Positions 17,292 through 23,940 of a stretch of DNA of 64,000 nt are shown here, one piece after another. Position 1 is the first letter of the stretch. The number at the start of each line of letters is the position of its first letter. Source of the DNA: Arthrobacter sp. 131MFCol6.1 (GTDB lineage Bacteria; Actinomycetota; Actinomycetes; Actinomycetales; Micrococcaceae); NCBI RefSeq assembly GCF_000374925.1, contig NZ_KB895544.1, positions 62,001-126,000 on the forward strand. The letters are read 5' to 3'. A model generated the notes under the pieces. The model saw only the letters and a program-made list of their open reading frames with translations, did not search any database and was not told the DNA's origin. The translations under genes were made by a program, and so were the position numbers.

Positions 17292-17950
17292 CCACCAGCC
17301 CCAGCGGCGGCAGCCTGGCAGGTTCCGGGGACGCCGGGAAAAAGCTCCGCCCAGCCCGCACGAACGCCACAAAACAGAAACTGTTCGAGGCGTCCATGGA
17401 ACTGATCGGCGAGCGCGGCGCGGCGGGCGTGACAGTGGACGAGATCGCCACGGCAGCCGGGGTGTCCAAGGGCACGGTGTATTACAACTTTGGCAGCAAG
17501 TCGGACCTGATCGCCCAGCTGCTGCGCCACGGCGTGGACATCCTCCTGGCACGGCTCTTGAGTGTCCGCGACGACTCCGCCGATCCCCTCGCCGCCATGG
17601 AGGAGATGATCGGCCAGGCCATGGACTTCATGGCCGAGTACCCGTCCTTCGCCCGGCTTTGGGTCAGCGAAAACTGGCGCACCCCCAGCGAATGGCAGGA
17701 CACCTTCGCCGAGCTCCGCGGGCGCCTGCTCGCGGTGATCGGCTCAGCCATCGACAGCGTCGCCGCCGTCTACCCCGTGGATTCCGGCGTATCCCGGGGC
17801 AGCCTGGAAACGGCAATCTTTGGGGCCTGCTTCGTGGTGGGCCTGGACCGCCAGACGTACAACCCGGAGCGGACCAGGGAGCAAAGTGTGGCCGCAATCA
17901 TGGCCTCCATGCGCGGCTACGTCGTGAAGCAGCCGCCCGCTCAGGCATGA
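17288..17950 (+). CDS. TetR/AcrR-family transcriptional regulator
   Basis: A 220-residue TetR protein. The helix-turn-helix is at about residues 28-70 (TVDEIATAAGVSKGTVYYNF), followed by an all-helical ligand domain that is probably dimeric. A Gly/Ser-rich 20-residue N-terminal extension precedes the first helix. It overlaps the preceding YhgE gene and the following membrane-protein gene by four bases each. The palindrome at 14451-14466 in the operon promoter is the likely operator. The inducer is unknown; amphipathic or membrane-active compounds are typical for such efflux-like operons. Confidence 0.9.
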   Translation: MTTSPSGGSLAGSGDAGKKLRPARTNATKQKLFEASMELIGERGAAGVTVDEIATAAGVSKGTVYYNFGSKSDLIAQLLRHGVDILLARLLSVRDDSADPLAAMEEMIGQAMDFMAEYPSFARLWVSENWRTPSEWQDTFAELRGRLLAVIGSAIDSVAAVYPVDSGVSRGSLETAIFGACFVVGLDRQTYNPERTREQSVAAIMASMRGYVVKQPPAQA

Positions 17951-18621
17951 TTGTTCACATGCGTCACATGGGTACCAGTGGGAAAGTCGCCATCGGAGCG
18001 TTCCTCACTGCCCTGGCACTTCTGGTCCTGACCGGAATCACCCTGCACGAGTGGGTGCTGGTGTGGTTCGTCGGGGCTGCCGCCACGGCCTATGTGGCCT
18101 GCGTGGCGGAGGTGGTGGTCCGGCGCCGGCACAAGACTTTGGCCGCGAGCGGGGTCGGCAGCATCCTCTTCATCGCGTTCGGGGTCGCCTTCCTGCGCCA
18201 GTGGGGGCTGGCCTTCAACCCCGATCCCGATGCCCTGTCCACGCGCGTCGATTCCGAGCATCCGGATTTGTACTTCTATCTGGCCGCGGCCGCCGGAGCC
18301 GTCACCTTACTGTTGCTGTTCGCCGGCACTGTCATGCCCGGCAGGAGCCACGGCCGACGTTCCCCGGGCCGGGCTCCGCGGCGCCGCCCGGCGCCCGTCG
18401 CGCGAGGCGCGGGGTCCAGGTCCGCGAACCCGCGGCCTTCCGCGCCGCGCCCGACGCCGAGAGGAACCGCCGCCCGCCCGGCGGTTCCGCGGGCGGCTGC
18501 CCGGCCCGCGGCCAAGTCACCGGCCAAGCCCGCGGCGAAGACTCCGGGCAAGCCCGCGGCGAAGACACCGGCCAAGGCACCTGCCCCCAAATCACCGGCC
18601 CGGGCCTCCGCCCGCCGCTGA
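17947..18621 (+). CDS. four-TM membrane protein with histone-H1-like basic tail
   Basis: A 224-residue protein I cannot assign to a family. Four predicted transmembrane helices (about 14-34, 36-56, 66-86, 108-128) place both termini in the cytoplasm. Residues 131-224 form a disordered tail rich in Arg, Pro, Ala and Lys, ending in PAKPAAKTPGK-like repeats that resemble histone H1 and the tail of actinobacterial HU. The repeat includes two exact-length 24-bp DNA units at 18526-18573. The ATG overlaps the tetR stop, so it belongs to the YhgE operon. A membrane-anchored DNA- or anionic-polymer-binding tail is inferred. Confidence 0.75.
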   Translation: MIVHMRHMGTSGKVAIGAFLTALALLVLTGITLHEWVLVWFVGAAATAYVACVAEVVVRRRHKTLAASGVGSILFIAFGVAFLRQWGLAFNPDPDALSTRVDSEHPDLYFYLAAAAGAVTLLLLFAGTVMPGRSHGRRSPGRAPRRRPAPVARGAGSRSANPRPSAPRPTPRGTAARPAVPRAAARPAAKSPAKPAAKTPGKPAAKTPAKAPAPKSPARASARR

Positions 18622-18698
18622 GTTCCGCGCACCGCCACCCTGACGGCGGAGCGGCTCAGCTCAGGAGTTTCCGCCCGGAGGCAGCTCAGGGGTTCGGC

Positions 18699-19259
18699 TC
18701 AGAGGTTTCGCGGCCGGTCTTCCCGGGGGGCCGCATCCGGGCCCGGGGTGGTGTCGGACCGGGTGACGTCCTCGCGGCTGCGCTGGTCGGCCGACGCTTG
18801 CTCGCCGGACGCTTGCTGGCCGGGGACGGGGGTGCCCGCTGCTGGCTCGGCGGTGGCCCGCTCGGCGCGCAAATCCCCACGGGTCGGCATTTGCGCGCTT
18901 TCGGCTTCGCGTTCGGAGGTGACCACGTCAGGGTCCACTTCGTCGGCTTTGCGCAGTTGCTCCTGCGCGCCGGAGCGGACGCTTTCGGCCTCCTCCTTGC
19001 GGTTGCGGGCTTCCTGCCGCAGCCGCTCGGCCTCAAGGTCGGCCTCTTGGGCGTCGGCCTCGGCACGGGCCGCCTTGGCCTCGCGTTCCCGCGCAGCGAA
19101 TTCGTCGGCCTTGGCCTGTTCACGCATCTCGGCGGCGCGGTTCCGGTCCGCGGCCACCTTGCGCTTGCGGCTGACCATGACCGCCACCGCCACGATCGCG
19201 AGCACCACGACGATGCCGACGATAATTCCTATGAGCTGCCCTGAATCCACGTTGATCAC
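18699..19259 (-). CDS. membrane-anchored coiled-coil protein, unknown function
   Basis: An 186-residue protein with an N-terminal membrane anchor (about residues 7-30, IIVGIVVVLAIVAVAVMV). A highly charged Ala/Glu/Arg-rich coiled coil follows (about 33-105), and then a disordered hydrophilic tail with many Pro, Gln, Ser and Asp. The positive MVSRKRK after the anchor predicts a cytoplasmic C-terminus. The start is uncertain: GTG at 19259 has GGAG five bases upstream, and a second GTG at 19250 is equally in frame. No enzymatic motif is visible; a scaffold or stress-related role is only a guess. Confidence 0.7.
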   Translation of the reverse strand: MINVDSGQLIGIIVGIVVVLAIVAVAVMVSRKRKVAADRNRAAEMREQAKADEFAAREREAKAARAEADAQEADLEAERLRQEARNRKEEAESVRSGAQEQLRKADEVDPDVVTSEREAESAQMPTRGDLRAERATAEPAAGTPVPGQQASGEQASADQRSREDVTRSDTTPGPDAAPREDRPRNL

Positions 19260-19387
19260 CTTTTCTCCGGGTTGCAACAGATGCCCCAAAACCACTGGAA
19301 AAAACCACATGACTAAACAGCATCAGTAAAGCGCAGATCGGCGCCGGTTGCTATGGATTCCGCAGCCCTCACCGGGCGGACCTGCGG

Positions 19388-19915
19388 TTATTTGGCGCGG
19401 GGGACCTTGAAGTGGGTCAGCTTGGCGTCCTGTCCGTCCAGTTCGGCCCAGGACTTTTCCGTCTCCAGGATGGTCAGCCCGCTGGTCGGATAGCGCGTGG
19501 CGGCGTCCATGTAGGCATCGTGGTCGGAGTCTCGCGACGCCAGATGCATGGCAAGGTCCTGCACACCGGGCATGTGTGAAATCACCATGAGGGTGGTCAC
19601 GGTGTCCGGGACATGGTTGATGACGGCCAGCATGCGCAAGGCGGAGGCGGCGTACAGGCCATCCTCGAGCTTGGGCGTCGGCGCCTTGTCCCCGAGGGCG
19701 TGGCACACCCACGTGCAGGTCTGGCGGGTCCGCAAAGCGCTGGAGCAGAGGATGAAATCAGGGACCACGCCGTGCTTGAGCAGCCACTTTCCGGCGACGG
19801 GGGCGTCCTTGTGGCCGCGTTCTTCGAGCGGCCTTTCGTGGTCGGCAACCCCGCCGGGCCAATCGGACTTGGCGTGCCGCATGATCACCAGCCGTTTGAT
19901 GTGATGCGCGCTCAT
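19388..19915 (-). CDS. sixA: SixA-like histidine phosphatase
   Basis: A 175-residue member of the histidine phosphatase (phosphoglycerate mutase-like) superfamily, closest in layout to SixA phosphohistidine phosphatases. The catalytic RHG-type motif appears as IMRHAKSDW (Arg13, His14). The second arginine lies in SSALRTRQT and the second histidine in VISHMPGVQD. It is cytoplasmic and monomeric by family. The substrate could be a phosphohistidine on a signalling or PTS protein or a small phosphomonoester. Confidence 0.88.
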   Translation of the reverse strand: MSAHHIKRLVIMRHAKSDWPGGVADHERPLEERGHKDAPVAGKWLLKHGVVPDFILCSSALRTRQTCTWVCHALGDKAPTPKLEDGLYAASALRMLAVINHVPDTVTTLMVISHMPGVQDLAMHLASRDSDHDAYMDAATRYPTSGLTILETEKSWAELDGQDAKLTHFKVPRAK

Positions 19916-19970
19916 GCCCCAATCCTAGTGCGGTGGCTGGCCCACGGGCGCGCATCCCACCAGCGTTCGC

Positions 19971-20174
19971 TCAGTCTTCAAGGACAAAGGTCACTTCCAG
20001 CACGACGTGCCAGGCAACGACGGCGCCGTCGCTGATTTCGACCTTTTGTTCCTTTACCCATGCCCCCGTGACATTGCGAAGGGTCTTGTTAGCCCGGTCG
20101 ATGCCCTCCTTGATGGCAGCATCAAACGAGGTCTTGGAGTTCGCGCTCAGGGTAGTAATCCGTGCAACAGACAT
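19971..20174 (-). CDS. dodecin flavin-binding protein
   Basis: A 67-residue dodecin, a small cytoplasmic protein forming a hollow dodecamer that stores FMN/riboflavin-type flavins. The sequence follows the family closely, with TSFDAAIKEGIDRANKTLRN, a central GAWVKEQKVEI strand and a final WHVVLEVTFVLED. Length matches the family exactly. GGAGG lies five bases before the ATG. It stands alone between the phosphatase gene and a structured non-coding region. Confidence 0.95.
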   Translation of the reverse strand: MSVARITTLSANSKTSFDAAIKEGIDRANKTLRNVTGAWVKEQKVEISDGAVVAWHVVLEVTFVLED

Positions 20175-20258
20175 GTTTTCCTCCCAATAGTCGGCTCAAC
20201 GGTCCGAGACTACGCCGGCCCCCCGAAAGGCAACAGAGCCCAACCAAAACCACCCGCC

Positions 20259-20337
20259 GGCGGCTTCGCCGGATTTGGGGCCGTGCCCGCTTCGCGGTGC
20301 CCGCCACGCCGCGGCCCCAAAATCCGGCCTCGCCGCC
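20259..20337. repeat. long imperfect inverted repeat
   Basis: Bases 20259-20282 and 20313-20337 pair almost completely, with arms GGCGGC-nnn-GCCGGATTT(T)GGGGCC around a 30-base loop. The size resembles REP-like palindromic elements. No U-tract follows. Confidence 0.6.
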
Positions 20338-20535
20338 TCAGCTTCTGAGGCACGTACAAGACAACCCAGCCGCGGAGGCACCTACCCGTCAGCGAGCCCA
20401 CCCGAAGCGAACGTCGTGGAATGTGTCTGCCCGGCGGAAGCGAAGTGGGTTTCCGCGTAGTGCCGCATCGCCGACTGAGGAACGAAGGAGGTGTCTAAGG
20501 CACGGCGGAAACTCGCTGAAGCTTCCGGGAAAGCG

Positions 20536-20573
20536 AAAGCGCCCGCCCCCTACAAGTAGGGAACGGACGCTTT
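20536..20573 (-). terminator. intrinsic terminator of winged-helix regulator gene
   Basis: AAAGCG (20536-20541) pairs with CGCTTT (20568-20573), enclosing a second stem CCCTA/TAGGG extended by GC and wobble pairs. On the minus strand a short T-containing stretch (CGCTTTCCC) follows. It lies 16 bases past the gene's stop. Confidence 0.65.
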
Positions 20574-20588
20574 ACGGCAAGGAAGAAG

Positions 20589-21452
20589 CTAGATCGAGTA
20601 TTCCGGAGCGGCCCAGACAACCACTTCGGGGTGCTCGTAGAACCGGTAACCCTGGCCGCGCACGGTGCGCACGGTGTTGGCGAGGCGGCCGAGCTTGGAA
20701 CGCAGGCGGCGGATGTGGACGTCGATGGTCCGCTCGTTCGGGACCTCTTCGGCGTTCCGCCACAGGCCTTCGAGGAGCTCGTCGCGGCCAACGGTGCGGG
20801 TGCCGTTCTCCACGAGGTAGTTCAGGAGCTCGAACTCCTTGAACGTCAGGTTCAGGGACTCGCCGTCGAGGTGCACCTCACGGCGGGCGAGGTCAATCAG
20901 CACGCCGGAAGGCCGCGGATCCTGCGGCTGCTGCAGGCGGGCGGTCTCGGTGCGCTGGCGGGCCCCTGCGGTGGGGTCGCCGAAGGTCGAGCGGACGACG
21001 TCGAGGGCGGAACCCGGGGCACTGGCCGGCGCGACGGCGACGGCGGCGTAGCTTTCGGCGCCGGCCACGAGCGACTGTGCGTAGGCCCGGATTTCCTGGG
21101 CAAGCTTGGCGATGGAGGTGCCGGCCGCAGCCGCGGTTTCCTCGTCGATGCCCATGTACAGCACGAAGCCGCGGGCGACGTTGTCACTGGGAGCCGGACG
21201 GACCGGGCTGCCGGCACCCGGGGCGATCACGGGGGTGGGCGCCGTAGCGGGGGCGGGCGGAACGGCACGGAGCTGGCCGTAGGAGTCAGGGTTGTAGCCC
21301 TGAGCTGCATATCCGGGGGCGGGGAAGCTGCCCGTGGATCCGGCGGGGGCGAACGCGGAGCGGCCGCCAAAGCCCTGGCGGATCCCGGAGGCCTGGCCCG
21401 CCTTGCTGGCGTTACGGACGGAGATGTGGACGTATCCGGATGCAACTGACAT
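20589..21452 (-). CDS. winged-helix (OmpR/PhoB-type) regulator lacking a receiver domain
   Basis: A 287-residue protein. Residues about 190-280 form a typical OmpR/PhoB DNA-binding domain (LTFKEFELLNYLVEN, the RTIDVHIRRLRSKLG recognition helix, RTVRGQGYRF wing). There is no receiver domain. The first 90 residues are disordered and rich in Pro, Ala, Gly and Tyr. Residues about 93-145 (FVLYMGIDEETAAAAG onwards, IAKLAQEIRAYAQSL) look like a small ordered domain of unknown function. No partner kinase is adjacent. Activity may be controlled by that middle domain or by protein level. The AT-rich upstream region has direct repeats at 21692-21720. Confidence 0.85.
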   Translation of the reverse strand: MSVASGYVHISVRNASKAGQASGIRQGFGGRSAFAPAGSTGSFPAPGYAAQGYNPDSYGQLRAVPPAPATAPTPVIAPGAGSPVRPAPSDNVARGFVLYMGIDEETAAAAGTSIAKLAQEIRAYAQSLVAGAESYAAVAVAPASAPGSALDVVRSTFGDPTAGARQRTETARLQQPQDPRPSGVLIDLARREVHLDGESLNLTFKEFELLNYLVENGTRTVGRDELLEGLWRNAEEVPNERTIDVHIRRLRSKLGRLANTVRTVRGQGYRFYEHPEVVVWAAPEYSI

Positions 21453-21691
21453 GGAATGCTTACCTCAATGTGAATGGCCGTCATCGCGGCTCGAATGCTT
21501 CTTTCCCCGCAATGAAATTGGGGAGGGGCGCCCGACTCTGGGCTGGGGGGCGAATGCCTAGAAACCTTTAGGGGTGTAAAAGTTAGGCGTGCATTCGACA
21601 ACAGCGCATCTCGGTACCAGCGGGTGTGCTGATCCAGGAAGCTGCGGCTGCAGGTGCTGTTGAGTTCTTGTTCACAATTGAAGTGTGCAAC

Positions 21692-21720
21692 GTAACAATG
21701 TAAACGTGCAAGTAACAATG
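21692..21720. repeat. direct repeat GTAACAATG x2, 20-bp period
   Basis: GTAACAATG at 21692-21700 and 21712-21720, two helical turns apart. Related half-sites (GTGCAA, TGTAAAC) lie between them. The GTNAC core resembles direct-repeat boxes of OmpR-family regulators such as MtrA. The site lies 240 bp upstream of an OmpR-type regulator gene. Confidence 0.45.
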
Positions 21721-21950
21721 GACCCCGGATTCCACATAGTGAGACAGATCAAGGATTTGTAGCGCAAGTCACAATTCTGCAGCGGCAATAAAATAACAAG
21801 TGTTTTACTGACCGGAAGGTCAGGAAGCATTCTTTGTCGAATATTATTCGGCCTCAAGCCGCAAAGCGGCGGAAATCATTCACAGCACGGCAAGTTGGGC
21901 AAAACCGGGTCTGCCCACCGTTCCCTGCGCGGGGGTCCACGGAGTGGGCA

Positions 21951-21990
21951 GCCGGCATTGCCGCCGGCCAGGCACGGCGGCAATGCCGGC
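21951..21990 (-). terminator. 16-bp perfect stem-loop after the envelope-protein gene
   Basis: Bases 21951-21966 and 21975-21990 form a perfect 16-bp stem with an 8-base loop, nine bases past the stop of the minus-strand gene. A second pair, CTGCCCAC/GTGGGCAG (21911-21918, 21944-21951), follows. There is no U-tract, so efficiency is uncertain. Confidence 0.6.
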
Positions 21991-21998
21991 TGCGGCGG

Positions 21999-22955
21999 TC
22001 AGTTCGACTGGCCGGTGGCCGTCGCCGCCACCACGATGACGGAGGCCGCCGTGTAGCCGGAACCTTCCTTGGCCGCCACGATCCGCACCGTCCCGCCCGC
22101 GACGATGTCCGCCACGCTCAGCTGGGCGCCCGTGCCGCCGGCCTGCTGGCGCCGCTGTTGCAGATTACTCACCACCACGTCGCTGCCCAGCGCATAGCTG
22201 CGTGTGAAACCGTCGCTGCTCTTGACCGTCACGGAGGAAGAGCTGATTTCGCTTACTGTGCCCAGCTGCTCGGCCATCGTCGTGTAGGCGCTTCCTTGCA
22301 GCACAACGTATTCGGCATGCACGGCCGCGGAAAGCCCGCTGCCCATCCCGCCGGCAGCGAAGTCGCCGGGACCGCCCTGCCCCGGCATGCCGCCTCCCCC
22401 GAAACCGCCTTGCGCGGAACCGTCTTGCGCGGAGCCGGGCACGCCGGGGGCGAAACCCTGGCCGCCGGTTCCCCCGGCCGCCGCCCCGCCGGCGGCACCA
22501 GTGGCTGCCGTGGCACTTGAGGTCAGGGCATAAACGCCCGCCCCGGCGCCGACAGCCAGGACAGCCGCGGCCCCGGCGACGGCGAGCCCCCGCTTGAGGG
22601 TCCAGGGCTTCGCCGCCGAGGCCGTCTTGGCGGAACTTCCCGGCGCGCCCCAGCCCGTGGCCGCCGCAGTCGCGGGAGGCTCCTGCCGGGGCATGCCCCA
22701 AGCCGGTTCCGACGCCGGAACCGTCCAGACCGGGGGCGCGCCCCAGCCGGCAGCTGGGCCCGCTGCCGGTTGCCCGGCGTCGTGCTGTCCAATGTCGGTG
22801 TGTCCGGCGTCGTGCTGCCAGGCAGCGCTGGGCGCGGTCACGGGCGCGGGCGCCGCTGTTGCGCCGGTTGTGGGCGCGGGGGCGGGTACGGGGGCTGGCT
22901 CGGGGGCTGGCTCGGGGGCTGGTCCGGAACCGGCTGCGGGATGCTGACCGCTCAT
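21999..22955 (-). CDS. envelope protein with one TM segment, Gly/Met-rich linker and C-terminal beta domain
   Basis: A 318-residue protein of unknown function. The cytoplasmic N-terminus is Pro/Ala-rich (tandem PAPEPAPEPAP near residue 12, and repeated QHDAG). One membrane helix (about 122-145) leads to a Gly/Met/Phe-rich linker (about 155-205). A C-terminal beta-rich domain follows (about 225-312, GTVSEISSSSVTVKSSDGF), like OB-fold or DUF5666 domains. AAGGAGA sits eight bases before the ATG. It diverges from the two-component system at 23197, so the kinase or regulator may control it. Its Gly/Met linker resembles those of the ArnT-like proteins 6 kb away. Confidence 0.78.
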   Translation of the reverse strand: MSGQHPAAGSGPAPEPAPEPAPVPAPAPTTGATAAPAPVTAPSAAWQHDAGHTDIGQHDAGQPAAGPAAGWGAPPVWTVPASEPAWGMPRQEPPATAAATGWGAPGSSAKTASAAKPWTLKRGLAVAGAAAVLAVGAGAGVYALTSSATAATGAAGGAAAGGTGGQGFAPGVPGSAQDGSAQGGFGGGGMPGQGGPGDFAAGGMGSGLSAAVHAEYVVLQGSAYTTMAEQLGTVSEISSSSVTVKSSDGFTRSYALGSDVVVSNLQQRRQQAGGTGAQLSVADIVAGGTVRIVAAKEGSGYTAASVIVVAATATGQSN

Positions 22956-23196
22956 GGTGTTTCTCCTTAGGGTGCGGATCGGTGTTCACCCCAGAGTGGT
23001 GAGCGATCCTGTGCCTGGGCTGTGCGGGCCGACAGCCCGGCCTGTGACGTTCGGGCCTGACGGGAAGGGCGGATTGAGCGCGGCCGTCGCCGCCTGTACG
23101 GTCCCGCAACGGCGTCCAGCTCGCTAGGCTGGGATTCACAGGTGCCGCACAGGGTCCCCAAAGCCGCGCCTAACCGGCAGATCGGAGAGTTGTCCC

Positions 23197-23937
23197 ATGG
23201 CCACTTCGCACTCCATGACCAACAACCTTCCCCAGCTCACGCATCCGGACGGCTCCCCCATCCGTGCCCTCGTGGTGGATGACGAGCCCAGCCTCTCCGA
23301 ACTCATGAGCATGGGCCTGCGGATGGCCGGATGGTCCGTGGCCGTGGCCGAGGACGGGCCCGGCGCCGTCCGGCTGGCCAAGGCGTTCCGCCCCGATGTG
23401 CTGGTGCTGGATGTGATGCTGCCCGGGTTCGATGGCGTCGAACTGCTGAGCAGGATCCGCGCGTTCGCGCCGGAGGTGCCGGCGCTGTTCCTGACGGCCA
23501 AGGATGCCGTCCAGGACCGCATCACCGGGCTGGCAGCCGGCGGCGATGACTACGTCACCAAGCCGTTCAGCATGGAAGAGGTGCTGCTGCGCCTGCACCG
23601 GCTGGTCCAGCGCTCCGGGGTGGCCGCCATGGACACCGCCGAACTCGTGGTGGGAGACCTCGTGCTCAATGTCGACACCCGCGAAGTCACCCGGGCCGGG
23701 GAGGAACTGCACCTGACCGCCACGCAGTTCGAGCTGCTGCGCTACCTCATGGAAAACCCGAAACGGGTCATCAGCAAGGCCCAGATCCTGGACCGCGTCT
23801 GGGACTACGACTTCGGCGGGCAGGCGAACATCGTGGAACTGTACATTTCCTACCTCCGCAAGAAGGTCGACGCCAACCACGCTCCCATGATCCACACGGT
23901 GCGCGGAGCCGGGTACGTCCTGAAACCGGCGGACTGA
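23197..23937 (+). CDS. OmpR/PhoB-family response regulator
   Basis: A 246-residue two-component regulator. The receiver (residues 22-135) has the acidic pair Asp29/Asp30, phospho-acceptor Asp72 (VLVLDVMLPG), Thr100 and Lys122 (YVTKPF). The winged-helix output domain (about 145-243) ends with RTVRGAGYVLKP. The layout is that of TcrA/TrcR/PrrA-like actinobacterial regulators. The ATG has GGAGAG upstream; a second Met at residue 7 is possible. The kinase gene starts three bases after the stop. Confidence 0.95.
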   Translation: MATSHSMTNNLPQLTHPDGSPIRALVVDDEPSLSELMSMGLRMAGWSVAVAEDGPGAVRLAKAFRPDVLVLDVMLPGFDGVELLSRIRAFAPEVPALFLTAKDAVQDRITGLAAGGDDYVTKPFSMEEVLLRLHRLVQRSGVAAMDTAELVVGDLVLNVDTREVTRAGEELHLTATQFELLRYLMENPKRVISKAQILDRVWDYDFGGQANIVELYISYLRKKVDANHAPMIHTVRGAGYVLKPAD

Positions 23938-23940
23938 TCC

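Larger units (their letters stand above)
20175..20588. other. 414-bp gene-free region rich in secondary structure
   Basis: No convincing coding sequence was seen. The stretch holds a long imperfect hairpin (20259-20337), a short hairpin GCCTCAG/CTGAGGC at 20334-20350, an outer pair GTTTCCG/CGGAAAC that could close a stem spanning about 20449-20511, and the terminator of the winged-helix gene at 20536-20573. It could encode a structured RNA or a decayed palindromic element. Confidence 0.5.
21453..21998. other. 546-bp intergenic region, locally AT-rich
   Basis: No gene is supported here. The part from about 21660 to 21870 is much more AT-rich than its surroundings and contains repeated GTAACAATG elements. 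It presumably holds the promoter and control sites of the winged-helix gene. The distal end carries hairpins behind the 21999-22955 gene. Confidence 0.6.

Noticed and set aside
21834..22520. 228-codon plus-strand frame overlapping the envelope-protein gene
   Set aside because: The minus-strand gene has a proper ribosome-binding site, a membrane segment and an ordered C-terminal domain. The plus frame is Arg/Gly-rich noise.
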